Assembly (NCBI GenBank): GCA_964481705.1
Contig: CAYZUC010000013.1
Location: forward strand, 1 to 44,567
Origin: CAYZUC01 sp964481705
GTDB lineage: Bacteria > Bacillota > Clostridia > Lachnospirales > Lachnospiraceae
Direction: 5' to 3'
DNA length: 44,567 bases
This document shows positions 1 to 8,866 of this stretch, piece after piece. The position numbers and the translations under genes were made by a program. Each line of letters starts with the position of its first letter. The first letter of the stretch is position 1. The notes below the pieces were generated by a model. It searched no databases and was not told where the DNA came from. It saw only the letters and a program-made list of their open reading frames with translations.

Positions 1-1
1 A

Positions 2-304
2 GGAGACAAGATTGATGCAAATGACAAGACGGCTGTAGAAGCAGATCTTACTGCATTAAAAGAGATTCTTGCTAAGTACCCTGAGGCTGAAAGCATCACG
101 GAGGATCAGGTGGCAGAGATCAAAGCAGCTCAGGAGAAATTGATGCAGAGCGCTCAGAAGCTGTTCTCTAAGATGTATGAGCAGGCACAGGCAGCAGGAG
201 GAGCTCAGGCAGGTCCGGATATGGGTGCTGGTGCAGGCCCTGACATGGGTGCGGATGCAGGTCAGGCTGATGATGTGGTAGACGGAGACTACAGAGAAGT
301 GTAA
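2..304 (+). CDS. dnaK: Chaperone DnaK (Hsp70), C-terminal end only
   Basis: This is the last 100 residues of DnaK, running in from the left edge. The visible part is the helical lid (residues resembling DANDKTAVEADLTALKEIL) and a flexible Gly/Ala/Asp-rich tail with a repeated GPDMGA motif. It ends in an acidic DDVVDGDYREV tail typical of DnaK. DnaK is the ATP-driven cytoplasmic chaperone that works with DnaJ and GrpE. The dnaJ start lies 18 bases downstream, which is the usual grpE-dnaK-dnaJ order. The ATPase and substrate-binding domains are outside the window. Confidence 0.95.
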   Translation, partial: GDKIDANDKTAVEADLTALKEILAKYPEAESITEDQVAEIKAAQEKLMQSAQKLFSKMYEQAQAAGGAQAGPDMGAGAGPDMGADAGQADDVVDGDYREV

Positions 305-322
305 TTTCGAATCGAGGAAAAA

Positions 323-1510
323 ATGGCAGATAAACGAGATTATTATGAGGTGCTTGGAGTAGATAAGGGCGCCGATGAAGCAACAATTAAAAAAGCATAT
401 CGTGTCCTTGCGAAAAAGTATCATCCTGATATGAATCCCGGAGACAAGAATGCAGAGGTGAAGTTCAAAGAAGCTTCCGAAGCATATGCAATATTGAGTG
501 ACCCGGATAAGAGAAGACAGTACGATCAGTTTGGTCATGCAGCCTTTGAACAGGGCGGTGGAGGAGCTGGTGGATTCGGAGGCTTCGACTTTAGCGGAGG
601 CGACTTCGGCGATATCTTTGGAGACATTTTTGGAGATATTTTTGGAGGCGGACGTTCGCGTGGAGGCGGTAGCAATGGTCCAATGAAAGGGGCCAATATC
701 CGTTCACAGGTTCGTATCACCTTTGAAGAAGCGGTCTTTGGTGTGGATAAGGAGCTGGAACTTACTCTCAAGGATGAATGTCAGAAATGTCATGGCACGG
801 GAGCGAAGCCTGGAACCAGTCAGGAGACCTGTAGTAAGTGTGGCGGTAAGGGTAAGATAGAGTATCCAACACAGAGTCTCTTTGGAACCATGATCAATGT
901 TCGAACCTGTCCGGATTGTAATGGTTCCGGTAAGGTAGTTAAGGATAAATGTCCGGACTGCTATGGAACCGGTTACATTGCATCCAAGAAGAGAATACAG
1001 ATTTCAATTCCTGCAGGTATTGATAATGGCCAGTGTATCCGTATTCGTGAAAAGGGTGAACCGGGAAGAAATGGTGGACCAAGGGGAGATCTCCTGGTAG
1101 AAATAATGGTTTCCAGACATCCTATATTCCAGAGACAGGATATGAACATCTTTTCCACTGCCCCGATTTCGTATGCTCAGGCAGTTTTGGGTGGAGAGGT
1201 CATGATCGACACCGTAGATGGCAAGATTATCTATGAGGTTAAGCCGGGTACTCAGACGGATACCAAGGTAAGACTTCGTGGCAAGGGTGTTCCGATGAGA
1301 AGTCGTGGAACGCGTGGAGATCATTATGTAACTCTTGTGGTACAGGTGCCGGATAAGCTGAATGGAGAGGCAAAGGAATTGTTGAGGCAGTTCGATGCGT
1401 TAACAGGAGATTCCCTCAACGCAGTGAAACGACAGACCGAAGATGGTTCCAAGCCGAATAATGATGGAACCGGAAACGGTGGAAAAAAGAAAAAAGGATT
1501 ATTCAAGTAA
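323..1510 (+). CDS. dnaJ: Chaperone protein DnaJ (Hsp40)
   Basis: DnaJ is the co-chaperone that delivers unfolded clients to DnaK and stimulates its ATPase. The 395-residue protein has full type I architecture. The J-domain spans about residues 5-70 with the HPD motif at 34-36. A Gly/Phe-rich linker follows to about 115. Four CxxCxGxG zinc-binding repeats (CQKCHGTG, CSKCGGKG, CPDCNGSG, CPDCYGTG) lie around residues 150-220, then the C-terminal substrate-binding domains and a lysine-rich tail. The ATG is preceded by GAGG at 314-317. It is co-transcribed with dnaK and ends just before a strong bidirectional terminator. Confidence 0.98.
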   Translation: MADKRDYYEVLGVDKGADEATIKKAYRVLAKKYHPDMNPGDKNAEVKFKEASEAYAILSDPDKRRQYDQFGHAAFEQGGGGAGGFGGFDFSGGDFGDIFGDIFGDIFGGGRSRGGGSNGPMKGANIRSQVRITFEEAVFGVDKELELTLKDECQKCHGTGAKPGTSQETCSKCGGKGKIEYPTQSLFGTMINVRTCPDCNGSGKVVKDKCPDCYGTGYIASKKRIQISIPAGIDNGQCIRIREKGEPGRNGGPRGDLLVEIMVSRHPIFQRQDMNIFSTAPISYAQAVLGGEVMIDTVDGKIIYEVKPGTQTDTKVRLRGKGVPMRSRGTRGDHYVTLVVQVPDKLNGEAKELLRQFDALTGDSLNAVKRQTEDGSKPNNDGTGNGGKKKKGLFK

Positions 1511-1527
1511 AGGATATGTTATAAAAG

Positions 1528-1562
1528 GCTCCGACTGTATAGGAACAGTCGGAGCTTCTTTA
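1528..1562. terminator. Bidirectional rho-independent terminator
   Basis: A perfect 11-bp stem (1528-1538 paired with 1545-1555) is followed by TTCTTT on the plus strand. On the minus strand it is followed by CCTTTTAT. It lies between the convergent dnaJ and mannose-1-phosphate guanylyltransferase genes and can stop transcription from both sides. Confidence 0.9.
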
Positions 1563-1585
1563 TGAGCAAATGTATCTATATGTGA

Positions 1586-2656
1586 TTAAATATATTCATT
1601 TCGGTTACATACCTTGAGATTTTCAAGAACCTTTTTAATATCAGCAGTGGAATTGCGATCACAAATAAGCGTAGCATCATCTGTATCGACAATAACGAGA
1701 TCTTTTAGACCAACAGTAGCAATCAATTTCTTATCGCCTTGGATAATACAGTTTGTGGTATTGATGGTAATAATATTACCGGCTACGATGTTGCCCATTT
1801 CGTTGGATTTCTGAATACGCTCTACTGCAAGCCAGGAACCTACATCATCCCATCCGAAGTTACCAGGAACGGTGAAGATATTCTTTGACTTTTCCATAAT
1901 ACCATAATCGATGGAAATGGAAGGAAAGGTTGGAAAAACACGTTCCAGTATCTCATGCTCTGCGGAAGTGCGGATGGCATCCTGAATCGTCATTAACCCT
2001 TCATAGGTATCAGGCATAAGATTTTCAAATCGCTTCATAATAGAAGATACCTTCCAGATAAACATACCACTATTCCATAGATATTCATTACTGGAGAGAT
2101 ATTCCTTTGCAATTTCCAGTGAAGGCTTCTCAGCGAAGTGAAGAACCTCGAATCCTCTGCCGCTGGTCTTGTCCGGATTGAACTTAATATATCCATATCC
2201 GGTCTCAGGATAATCCGGAGCGATTCCGATGGTAACAAGATTATCTCCTGCTTCGGCAATCTCACAGGCATCCTTTAATGTATTTGCAAACATGGAATTG
2301 TATTTAATCAAATGGTCGGAAGGAAGCACGAGCATAAGGGCATCCTCGTATTTCTTGCCGATATGGGCAGCACCTAATCCAATACAAGGAGCTGTATTAC
2401 GTCCAATAGGTTCGCAGAGAATATTCTCTGTAGGAATATCGGGAAGCTGTTCCTGTACTAAGGGTTTATAATCCTGATTGGTTGAAATATAAATATCCTC
2501 CATATCCACGAGGGGAAGAATTCGCTCCACAGTGAGTTGGATTAGGGTTTTACCATCATCGGTAAGGGATAAAAACTGCTTTGGAAGATTCTTTCTGCTG
2601 CGTGGCCAGAAACGCTCACCACGACCACCTGCCATAATCAGTGCTGTTACTTTCAT
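1586..2656 (-). CDS. manC: Mannose-1-phosphate guanylyltransferase (GDP-mannose pyrophosphorylase)
   Basis: The enzyme makes GDP-mannose from mannose-1-phosphate and GTP, feeding mannosylation and GDP-fucose synthesis. The 356-residue protein begins with the nucleotidyltransferase signature MAGGRGERFWPRSR and the PKQF motif. Further on are GRNTAPC, PSDH and the FAEKP motif of the sugar-binding region. It lacks the C-terminal isomerase domain of long bifunctional ManC/AlgA proteins, so it is the short type. The start is supported by an ATGGAGAG ribosome site. It is a single gene, convergent with dnaJ. Its product is the likely precursor for the two fucosyltransferases in this window, although gmd and fcl (GDP-mannose to GDP-fucose) are not present here. 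The family assignment is firm; the link to fucose is inference. Confidence 0.93.
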   Translation of the reverse strand: MKVTALIMAGGRGERFWPRSRKNLPKQFLSLTDDGKTLIQLTVERILPLVDMEDIYISTNQDYKPLVQEQLPDIPTENILCEPIGRNTAPCIGLGAAHIGKKYEDALMLVLPSDHLIKYNSMFANTLKDACEIAEAGDNLVTIGIAPDYPETGYGYIKFNPDKTSGRGFEVLHFAEKPSLEIAKEYLSSNEYLWNSGMFIWKVSSIMKRFENLMPDTYEGLMTIQDAIRTSAEHEILERVFPTFPSISIDYGIMEKSKNIFTVPGNFGWDDVGSWLAVERIQKSNEMGNIVAGNIITINTTNCIIQGDKKLIATVGLKDLVIVDTDDATLICDRNSTADIKKVLENLKVCNRNEYI

Positions 2657-2939
2657 AATCTACTCTCCATTCTGTTGCATGATTCTAAAATTATGCGACT
2701 CACTTTGATACTAATTGCCTTTTTGTACTGCTGCCTGGCAATTGTTCTTACTTTTTACACCGGTATCATCATATCATATTCTTACATGGATTAACATATC
2801 TGATTTCTCTGACTTGTAGAATACCAGATTTTATGGTAACATTCAAGTTTAGAAGATAATGAGAAAATACAGTTGACACTTGTATTGGAAGAAATACAGG
2901 AGATGTCAAGGCTCTTGCGGGCTGAGAAATGGAGTAAGA

Positions 2940-3893
2940 ATGAAGTGGAATAAGTATCGACTCAAGACAACAGAGGAAGCAGAAGATATTGTAATCAGCA
3001 CCTTGATTGATCTGGGTATAGAGGGCGTAGAGATTGAGGACAAGGCGCCACTGACTCAGACAGAGAAGGAGCAGATGTTTGTTGATATTTTACCGGAGAC
3101 TCAGGTGGATGATGGAGTAGCTTATCTGAACTTCTACTTAAGTGACGAAGAGAATCATGAGGAACTCCTGCAGCAGGTTAGAGATGAACTCGAGGGTATG
3201 CGTAGCTATCTGGATGTCGGTGAAGGGACTATTCGCATATCTGTCACTGAAGATAAAGACTGGATAAACAATTGGAAACAGTATTTTAAACAATTCACGA
3301 TAGATGATATTTTGGTAGTACCATCCTGGGAGACAGTTAAGCCCTCCGATGAGGACAAGATGATTATTCATATTGACCCAGGTACAGCGTTTGGAACCGG
3401 TATGCATGAAACAACACAGCTGTGCATTCGGCAGCTCAGAAAATATGTGACTTCGGATACAGTTATGCTTGATGTGGGTACTGGAAGCAGTATTCTGTCT
3501 ATTATGGCTCTGAAATTTGGAGCAAAGAGCTCGTTGGGAACGGACCTGGATCCCTGCACCATTCCTGCATGTAAAGAGAATATGGAAGTGAATGGTTTGA
3601 AGGACGCGGATTTTCGCTTGATTATTGGTAATATTATTGATGATAAAAAGGTTCAGGACGAGGCAGGCTATGAGAAGTATGATATTGTCGTCGCTAACAT
3701 TTTGGCTGATGTGCTTGTACCATTGACTCCGGTCATCTATCATCAGTTAAAAAAAGGAGGAGTCTATATTACTTCCGGTATTATCAATGACAAGGAAGAG
3801 ACAGTTGTGAAGGCTGTCAGAGCTGCAGGCTTGAAGATACTTGAGGTGACTTATCAGGGAGAGTGGGTTTCTGTTACCGCTCAGAAGGAATAG
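2940..3893 (+). CDS. prmA: Ribosomal protein L11 methyltransferase PrmA
   Basis: PrmA trimethylates lysines of ribosomal protein L11 using SAM. I take the ATG at 2940 (317 residues, normal for the family), preceded by GGAG at 2931-2934. An in-frame TTG at 2880 would add 20 atypical residues. The N-terminal L11-recognition domain begins KWNKYRLKTTEEAEDIV. The DPGTAFGTG segment is at 146-154, the SAM-binding motif LDVGTGSS is at 177-184, and the catalytic-site NILAD is at 253-257. The usual GSGIL of motif I reads GSSIL here, a mild substitution. It is followed after 8 bases by rsmE, a common pairing in Firmicutes. Confidence 0.94.
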   Translation: MKWNKYRLKTTEEAEDIVISTLIDLGIEGVEIEDKAPLTQTEKEQMFVDILPETQVDDGVAYLNFYLSDEENHEELLQQVRDELEGMRSYLDVGEGTIRISVTEDKDWINNWKQYFKQFTIDDILVVPSWETVKPSDEDKMIIHIDPGTAFGTGMHETTQLCIRQLRKYVTSDTVMLDVGTGSSILSIMALKFGAKSSLGTDLDPCTIPACKENMEVNGLKDADFRLIIGNIIDDKKVQDEAGYEKYDIVVANILADVLVPLTPVIYHQLKKGGVYITSGIINDKEETVVKAVRAAGLKILEVTYQGEWVSVTAQKE

Positions 3894-3901
3894 GAGAAGA
3901 C

Positions 3902-4642
3902 GTGTATCAATTTTTTGTTGATCCCTTGCAAATAGAAGAGAAATATATTCATATCACAGGACAGGATGTCAATCATATTAAAAATGTACTGCGTATGAAG
4001 CAGGGAGAAGAACTGAATGTCAGTAATGGCATCGATTCGAGGGAGTTTCGTTGCCGGATAGAAGAATTTTATGATAATGAAGTATTATGTAAACTGGAGT
4101 TTATCAAAGAGGCTGACGTAGAACTGCCCTGTAAAGTATATTTGTTCCAAGGTCTTCCCAAGAATGATAAGATGGAGCTGATTATACAGAAGGCAGTGGA
4201 GCTTGGTGTATATCAGGTAATACCAGTTGCGATGAAACGATCGGTTGTCAAGCTGGATGCAAAGAAAGAGAAAACCAAGGTAGAACGCTGGAATACCATC
4301 GCACAGGCCGCCGCCAAACAATCAAAGCGCATGATGATCCCAGAGGTTACAAAAGTGATGACGATGATGGAAGCAGTTGCGTATGCTGCAAATTGTCAGG
4401 TGCGACTCGTTCCGTACGAACTTGCCAAGGGTATGGATCAGACAAGAGAAATCCTGGGAAATGTTCAGCAGGGACAGGATATAGCTATTTTTATTGGTCC
4501 AGAGGGTGGATTTGATGAGGATGAGATTGCGGAAGCATCCAAGGCAGGAATCCTGCCAATTACACTTGGACGTCGTATTTTACGGACAGAGACAGCAGGG
4601 ATGACAGTACTTTCCTGGCTGGTTTATCTGCTTGAGAAGTAA
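3902..4642 (+). CDS. rsmE: 16S rRNA (uracil(1498)-N3)-methyltransferase RsmE
   Basis: RsmE methylates N3 of U1498 in the decoding region of 16S rRNA. The 246-residue protein starts at GTG 3902, with GGAG at 3893-3896 overlapping the prmA stop region. Longer in-frame starts lie inside prmA and are unlikely. An N-terminal PUA-like domain (about 1-70) is followed by a SPOUT methyltransferase fold. The diagnostic motifs are IGPEGGFDEDEI (198-209) and LGRRILRTETA (222-232), which form the knotted SAM pocket. It is translationally coupled to prmA. Confidence 0.95.
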   Translation: MYQFFVDPLQIEEKYIHITGQDVNHIKNVLRMKQGEELNVSNGIDSREFRCRIEEFYDNEVLCKLEFIKEADVELPCKVYLFQGLPKNDKMELIIQKAVELGVYQVIPVAMKRSVVKLDAKKEKTKVERWNTIAQAAAKQSKRMMIPEVTKVMTMMEAVAYAANCQVRLVPYELAKGMDQTREILGNVQQGQDIAIFIGPEGGFDEDEIAEASKAGILPITLGRRILRTETAGMTVLSWLVYLLEK

Positions 4643-4723
4643 ATGTATTCGTTCTCCGGACAAGTGCACGGAGTAATGAGATAGATGAGAAAATGATGGA
4701 AGAATTATTTGGAAGGAACCGGA

Positions 4724-5878
4724 ATGGAAGCTTATTTAGATAACTCTGCAACAACAAGATGTATCCCGGAGGTCGTGGATACAGTAGTGAAGCTTATGAC
4801 ACAGGATTATGGTAATCCCAGTTCCATGCATAAAATGGGATTTCAGGCAGAGACCTGCATTCGTCAGGCAAAGGATACATTTGCACGACTTTTAAAGGTA
4901 CAGGAGAAGGAGATTTATTTTACCTCTGGAGGTACCGAATCGAATAACTTGGCGATCATCGGAGCAGCGCTTGCAAATCGACGTCGTGGAATGCATTTGA
5001 TCACAACCAAAATTGAACATGCCGCGGTATCAGCCCCTATGCATTATTTGGAAGAGCAGGGATTTTGCGTTGATTATCTCGACGTAGATGATTATGGACG
5101 GGTTGATGTTTCGCGTTTGGAAGAAATGATCACGGAGGAAACGATTCTGGTGTCCATTATGCATGTAAATAATGAGATTGGGGCGGTTGAGCCAATTGAA
5201 GAAATTGGTCCCATGATCAAAAGAAGGAATCCCCAGTGTCTATTCCATGTGGATGATATTCAGGGATTTGGAAAGCTGCCACTTTATCCGAAAAAGAGTA
5301 AAATTGATATGCTTTCTGTCAGCGGACACAAGATTCATGGACCCAAGGGAACCGGTATTTTATATTTATCGGAAAAGGCAAAAGTTATTCCACAGATTTT
5401 GGGTGGAGGTCAGCAGAAGGGAATGCGCTCTGGAACAGAAAATGTACCCGGTATCGCAGGACTGGCAGTGGCAGCGGATGCGATGTATTCTCATATGAGT
5501 GAGAATGTAGAGCATTTGTATCAGTGTAAAGCTCGATTTATGGAACAGCTGGAGATCATGGAAGGTGTCCACGTTAATGGTTGTACCGGAAGAGACAGTG
5601 CACCTCATATTGTGAGTGTCTCCGTACAGGGAGTGCGAAGCGAGGTGCTCCTGCATTCATTGGAAGAGGCAGAGATCTATGTATCTGCAGGTTCGGCGTG
5701 CTCTTCCAATAAACCCGCAGTCAGTGCGACATTAAAAGCAATTCATGTGGAGAAGGAAAGTCTGGACTCAACGATCCGTTTCAGCTTTTCCGCCTATACA
5801 ACGGAAGAAGAAATTGATTACGCGGCTAAGACACTTGGGGAACTGCTTCCTGGACTTCGCAAATATAGTAGAAAGTAA
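4724..5878 (+). CDS. Cysteine desulfurase (NifS/IscS-like), probable sulfur donor for ThiI
   Basis: This is a PLP-dependent enzyme that removes sulfur from cysteine and holds it as an active-site persulfide. The 384-residue protein starts at ATG 4724 behind GGAAGGA (4711-4717). The PLP lysine is in the GHK motif (K203), the cofactor-binding histidine segment is KIEHAA near 96-101, and the active-site cysteine is in SAGSACSS (C326). Its short active-site loop resembles the Bacillus NifZ/IscS group. It lies 37 bases upstream of thiI. In Bacillus subtilis the equivalent nifZ-thiI pair makes 4-thiouridine in tRNA, so that is the likely role. A general Fe-S cluster role is less likely because no scaffold gene is adjacent. 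Confidence 0.92.
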   Translation: MEAYLDNSATTRCIPEVVDTVVKLMTQDYGNPSSMHKMGFQAETCIRQAKDTFARLLKVQEKEIYFTSGGTESNNLAIIGAALANRRRGMHLITTKIEHAAVSAPMHYLEEQGFCVDYLDVDDYGRVDVSRLEEMITEETILVSIMHVNNEIGAVEPIEEIGPMIKRRNPQCLFHVDDIQGFGKLPLYPKKSKIDMLSVSGHKIHGPKGTGILYLSEKAKVIPQILGGGQQKGMRSGTENVPGIAGLAVAADAMYSHMSENVEHLYQCKARFMEQLEIMEGVHVNGCTGRDSAPHIVSVSVQGVRSEVLLHSLEEAEIYVSAGSACSSNKPAVSATLKAIHVEKESLDSTIRFSFSAYTTEEEIDYAAKTLGELLPGLRKYSRK

Positions 5879-5915
5879 CTTGAGCTGCGCAGAAAGGCGC
5901 AAGAATGGAGATAAA

Positions 5916-7097
5916 ATGAACTACTCAGCATTTCTGATTAAGTATGCCGAAATTGGTATCAAGGGAAAGAACCGTTATTTGTTTGAAGATGCTTTGGTAC
6001 GTCAGATCCGTCATGCATTGAAGAAGACAGAAGGAGAATTTGATGTCACCAAGACGCAGGGACGTATTTACGTGGAGTGCCTCAGCGAATATGATTTTGA
6101 TGAATTGGTTACAAACTTAAAGCATGTATTCGGAATATCAGGTATTTGTCCTGTTGTTCATATCGAAGATCAGGGCTTTGACGATTTGAAGGACAATGTG
6201 ATCCGTTTTCTCGGAGCACAATATCCGGAGGGAAATTACTCTTTCAAAGTAGCAGCAAGAAGAACGCGTAAGAATTATCCCAAAGAATCTATGGAGATTA
6301 ACTGTGATTTGGGAGAGGCAATTCTGGACGCTTTTCCGGAGACGCATGTGGATGTACATCATCCGGATATCTTTGTGTATGTCGAGATTCGTGAAAGGAT
6401 ATATATCTATTCGAGAATTATTCCGGGACCCGGAGGAATGCCGGTAGGCACCAATGGAAAAGCAATGCTTCTGTTGTCCGGTGGAATTGACAGCCCGGTA
6501 GCCGGTTATATGATTGCAAAAAGAGGCGTAAAAATCGATGCTGTGTACTTCCATGCACCGCCGTACACCAGTGATCGTGCAAAACAAAAGGTAATTGATC
6601 TTGCCAGGCTCGTATCTGTCTACACTGGCCCGATTTATCTCCATGTAATCAACTTTACGGATATCCAGCTTTATATTTACGAGAAATGCCCTCATGAGGA
6701 GCTTACGATCATCATGCGCCGTTATATGATGAAGATTGCAGAGCATATTGCACAGGAGACGGAATGTCTTGGCCTGATTACCGGAGAAAGCATTGGTCAG
6801 GTGGCAAGTCAGACACTTCATAGCCTTGCATGCACGAATGAGGTATGTACCATGCCGGTATATCGTCCGTTGATTGGATTTGACAAGCAGGACATCGTGG
6901 AAATCTCAGAGAGGATTAATACGTATGAAACATCCATCCTTCCCTTTGAGGACTGCTGTACCATTTTTGTTGCAAAACACCCGGTTACCAAGCCAAATCT
7001 GAATATCATCAAACGCTCAGAACGGAATCTTGAAGAAAAAATTGATGAGCTTGTGGAAACGGCCTTGGCGACAGACGAATTGATTATCGTTGAGTAA
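5916..7097 (+). CDS. thiI: tRNA sulfurtransferase ThiI (4-thiouridine synthase)
   Basis: ThiI adenylates U8 of tRNA and transfers sulfur to give s4U, and may also supply the thiazole of thiamin. The ATG at 5916 has GGAG at 5907-5910 and gives 393 residues; upstream in-frame starts lie inside the desulfurase gene. An N-terminal ferredoxin-like region and a THUMP domain (about 60-165) precede the PP-loop motif SGGIDSP at 188-194. The catalytic cysteine region PFEDCCTIF is near the C terminus. There is no C-terminal rhodanese domain, as in Bacillus ThiI, so sulfur must come directly from a partner desulfurase, most likely the upstream gene. Confidence 0.95.
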   Translation: MNYSAFLIKYAEIGIKGKNRYLFEDALVRQIRHALKKTEGEFDVTKTQGRIYVECLSEYDFDELVTNLKHVFGISGICPVVHIEDQGFDDLKDNVIRFLGAQYPEGNYSFKVAARRTRKNYPKESMEINCDLGEAILDAFPETHVDVHHPDIFVYVEIRERIYIYSRIIPGPGGMPVGTNGKAMLLLSGGIDSPVAGYMIAKRGVKIDAVYFHAPPYTSDRAKQKVIDLARLVSVYTGPIYLHVINFTDIQLYIYEKCPHEELTIIMRRYMMKIAEHIAQETECLGLITGESIGQVASQTLHSLACTNEVCTMPVYRPLIGFDKQDIVEISERINTYETSILPFEDCCTIFVAKHPVTKPNLNIIKRSERNLEEKIDELVETALATDELIIVE

Positions 7098-7128
7098 ACA
7101 GATACGGATTAGAATGTGAGGATAGATC

Positions 7129-8820
7129 ATGAGAATAGCTTCCAAACGTGAAAATAGAGTATTGTTCCTTGTGGGATTTGTTCTGGGATGTCTCTGTTTC
7201 TTATTTGTATACGGAACAGATGTCTTACGGTTTTCTTATGATGGATGGATCTTTCACGGAGATACGGACTTACGTCAGCATTATCTTGGCTGGTGCCATT
7301 ATCGCCTGAGCTCCTGGAAATTTCCTTTGGGTATGATCGACTCTCTTTCTTATCCTACCTCGGTGTCTGTGCTTTGGACAGATTCCATCCCTTTGTTTGC
7401 AATTTTCTTTAAGCTCCTTAATGGAGTATTACCCAAGACATTTCAGTACTTTGGACTTTTTGGTATTTTATCCTTTGGATTGCAGGGCGGAATGGCAGCA
7501 ATCCTATTAAGGAAGGCAACAGACCGTATTCCGGTGTGTATTGCTATGTGTATTCCTTTTATCCTGAGCTATCCGATTATTCAGAGAACCTTTTATCATA
7601 CATCCTTGGCAGCACAGTGGATTATTTTACTTGCCATCTGGCTCTGGATGTCCGATATTCAGAAGAAATCCCAAAAGAAACAAATGCTTGTATGGGGTTC
7701 CTTTGCCGTTTTATGTGTATTCATTCATTCTTATTTTCTTCCGATGGTTGCCTGCATCATGTGTGGCAGTCTATTGGAGGATATTCTTCAAGGAGGAAAG
7801 ATTAGAAAGAGTCTTGCGGTAATTGGTTCCTTTATTATTTGCGGAGTAGTTTCACTCTATATACTGGGCGCGTTTGCGGGCGGAGTTGCAGCAAGTTATG
7901 GGATTGGTCAATTTGAGATGAATCTGAACAGCTTTCTCAACCCACTGGGACATAGCAGATTACTACCGGAACTTGCGATGCACTTTGATACACAGTACGA
8001 AGGATTTGCTTACCTCGGTGCAGGAATGCTGCTACTGGCTCTTATATTCACGGTTATCGTTTTAGCAGGAGTGTGGAAAAAGCGCAGTTCAATGGAGAAA
8101 GGAAAGGAGTTTTTTCGAGCGCATGCAAGAAAGCTTTCTTATCTTACTGTGTTTGTAATCTTTCTTCTCGTATCTGTCTGTCCGAATATTTCTTTGGGGA
8201 GTACATTATTGGTACGTATCCCTTATCCCAGATTTGTGAATACCATAACCGGAATCTTCCGTTCCAATGGTCGATTCGCATGGCCGATGATATATCTGCT
8301 TTTGTTTGCGGCAACTTATTTATTGAGACAGAAATTATCAGCACGTATTTTTTCTATTGTTATGATGGCGTGTGTCGTGCTGCAGGTTTTGGATTTAAGC
8401 TGCTATGTCGAGGAAAAAAGAGCGATTTATCATGTGGAAGAACAGCAGTACAGTTCTATTTGGGATGTAGAGGCCTTGAATCAAAGGATAGATGAGTATC
8501 ACCGATTTATTCTCTTTGACAATAGCAATGATTTGCTTATGACAACCGCATATTACACGTATCTGCATGATATGACCATGAATCGTTTTTATTATGCAAG
8601 AGATATTGATAAACAGGTGGAAGAGAATCTAAAGCCATACGAATTGGAGCTTCTGGAACAGAGACCCGAGTCAGATTGTCTTTATGTTTTCGCGCCGAAG
8701 GAATATAAAAAATATGGGAACAGTGGACTTCATTTTTATAAGGTTCAGGATTGGGTAGTGGGCTCTTTGGAGGAAATTCCTGATATGAAAGAAGTGAAAC
8801 CAAAACAGAAGAAAAAATAA
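7129..8820 (+). CDS. Polytopic membrane protein, DUF6311-type, possible GT-C glycosyltransferase
   Basis: This 563-residue integral membrane protein has about a dozen hydrophobic segments. An early non-cytoplasmic loop contains GDTDLRQHYLGW, followed by SVLWTDSIPLFA and a FQYFGLFG segment. These are features I associate with the DUF6311 family. The acidic first loop and topology resemble GT-C enzymes that use polyprenyl-phosphate sugars on the outer face, but no substrate can be assigned. The C-terminal about 140 residues are soluble. It lies 31 bases after thiI and may share its transcript. Its last codons overlap the T-tract of the terminator that serves the opposite-strand gene. The membrane-protein call is firm; the glycosyltransferase role is inference. 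Confidence 0.75.
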   Translation: MRIASKRENRVLFLVGFVLGCLCFLFVYGTDVLRFSYDGWIFHGDTDLRQHYLGWCHYRLSSWKFPLGMIDSLSYPTSVSVLWTDSIPLFAIFFKLLNGVLPKTFQYFGLFGILSFGLQGGMAAILLRKATDRIPVCIAMCIPFILSYPIIQRTFYHTSLAAQWIILLAIWLWMSDIQKKSQKKQMLVWGSFAVLCVFIHSYFLPMVACIMCGSLLEDILQGGKIRKSLAVIGSFIICGVVSLYILGAFAGGVAASYGIGQFEMNLNSFLNPLGHSRLLPELAMHFDTQYEGFAYLGAGMLLLALIFTVIVLAGVWKKRSSMEKGKEFFRAHARKLSYLTVFVIFLLVSVCPNISLGSTLLVRIPYPRFVNTITGIFRSNGRFAWPMIYLLLFAATYLLRQKLSARIFSIVMMACVVLQVLDLSCYVEEKRAIYHVEEQQYSSIWDVEALNQRIDEYHRFILFDNSNDLLMTTAYYTYLHDMTMNRFYYARDIDKQVEENLKPYELELLEQRPESDCLYVFAPKEYKKYGNSGLHFYKVQDWVVGSLEEIPDMKEVKPKQKKK

Positions 8821-8843
8821 AGGCAAATGCGCCTGCATTTGCC
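8812..8843 (-). terminator. Rho-independent terminator of the HPr-like gene
   Basis: A 9-bp stem (8822-8830 with 8835-8843) and a GCCT loop are followed on the minus strand by TTTATTTTTT. It lies just after the minus-strand HPr-like gene, and its T-tract is inside the final codons of the plus-strand membrane-protein gene. On the plus strand the hairpin is followed by CCCGAATA, so it would be a poor terminator in that direction. Confidence 0.85.
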
Positions 8844-8866
8844 CCCCGAATACTATTGACATGAAA

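Noticed and set aside
2880..2939. Upstream TTG extension of prmA
   Set aside because: The added residues do not fit the PrmA family start, and the ATG at 2940 has a well-spaced GGAG.
2657..2939. Promoters between manC and prmA
   Set aside because: A TTGACA (2873-2878) is present but has no acceptable -10 at the right distance, and other -35/-10 pairs are weak; nothing was firm enough to list.
5745..5915. N-terminal extension of thiI into the desulfurase gene
   Set aside because: It overlaps coding sequence of the upstream gene, and ATG 5916 has a proper ribosome site and the conserved ThiI start.
8822..8843. Hairpin as a plus-strand terminator of the DUF6311-type gene
   Set aside because: On the plus strand it is followed by CCCGAATA with no T-run; the T-run is only on the minus strand.
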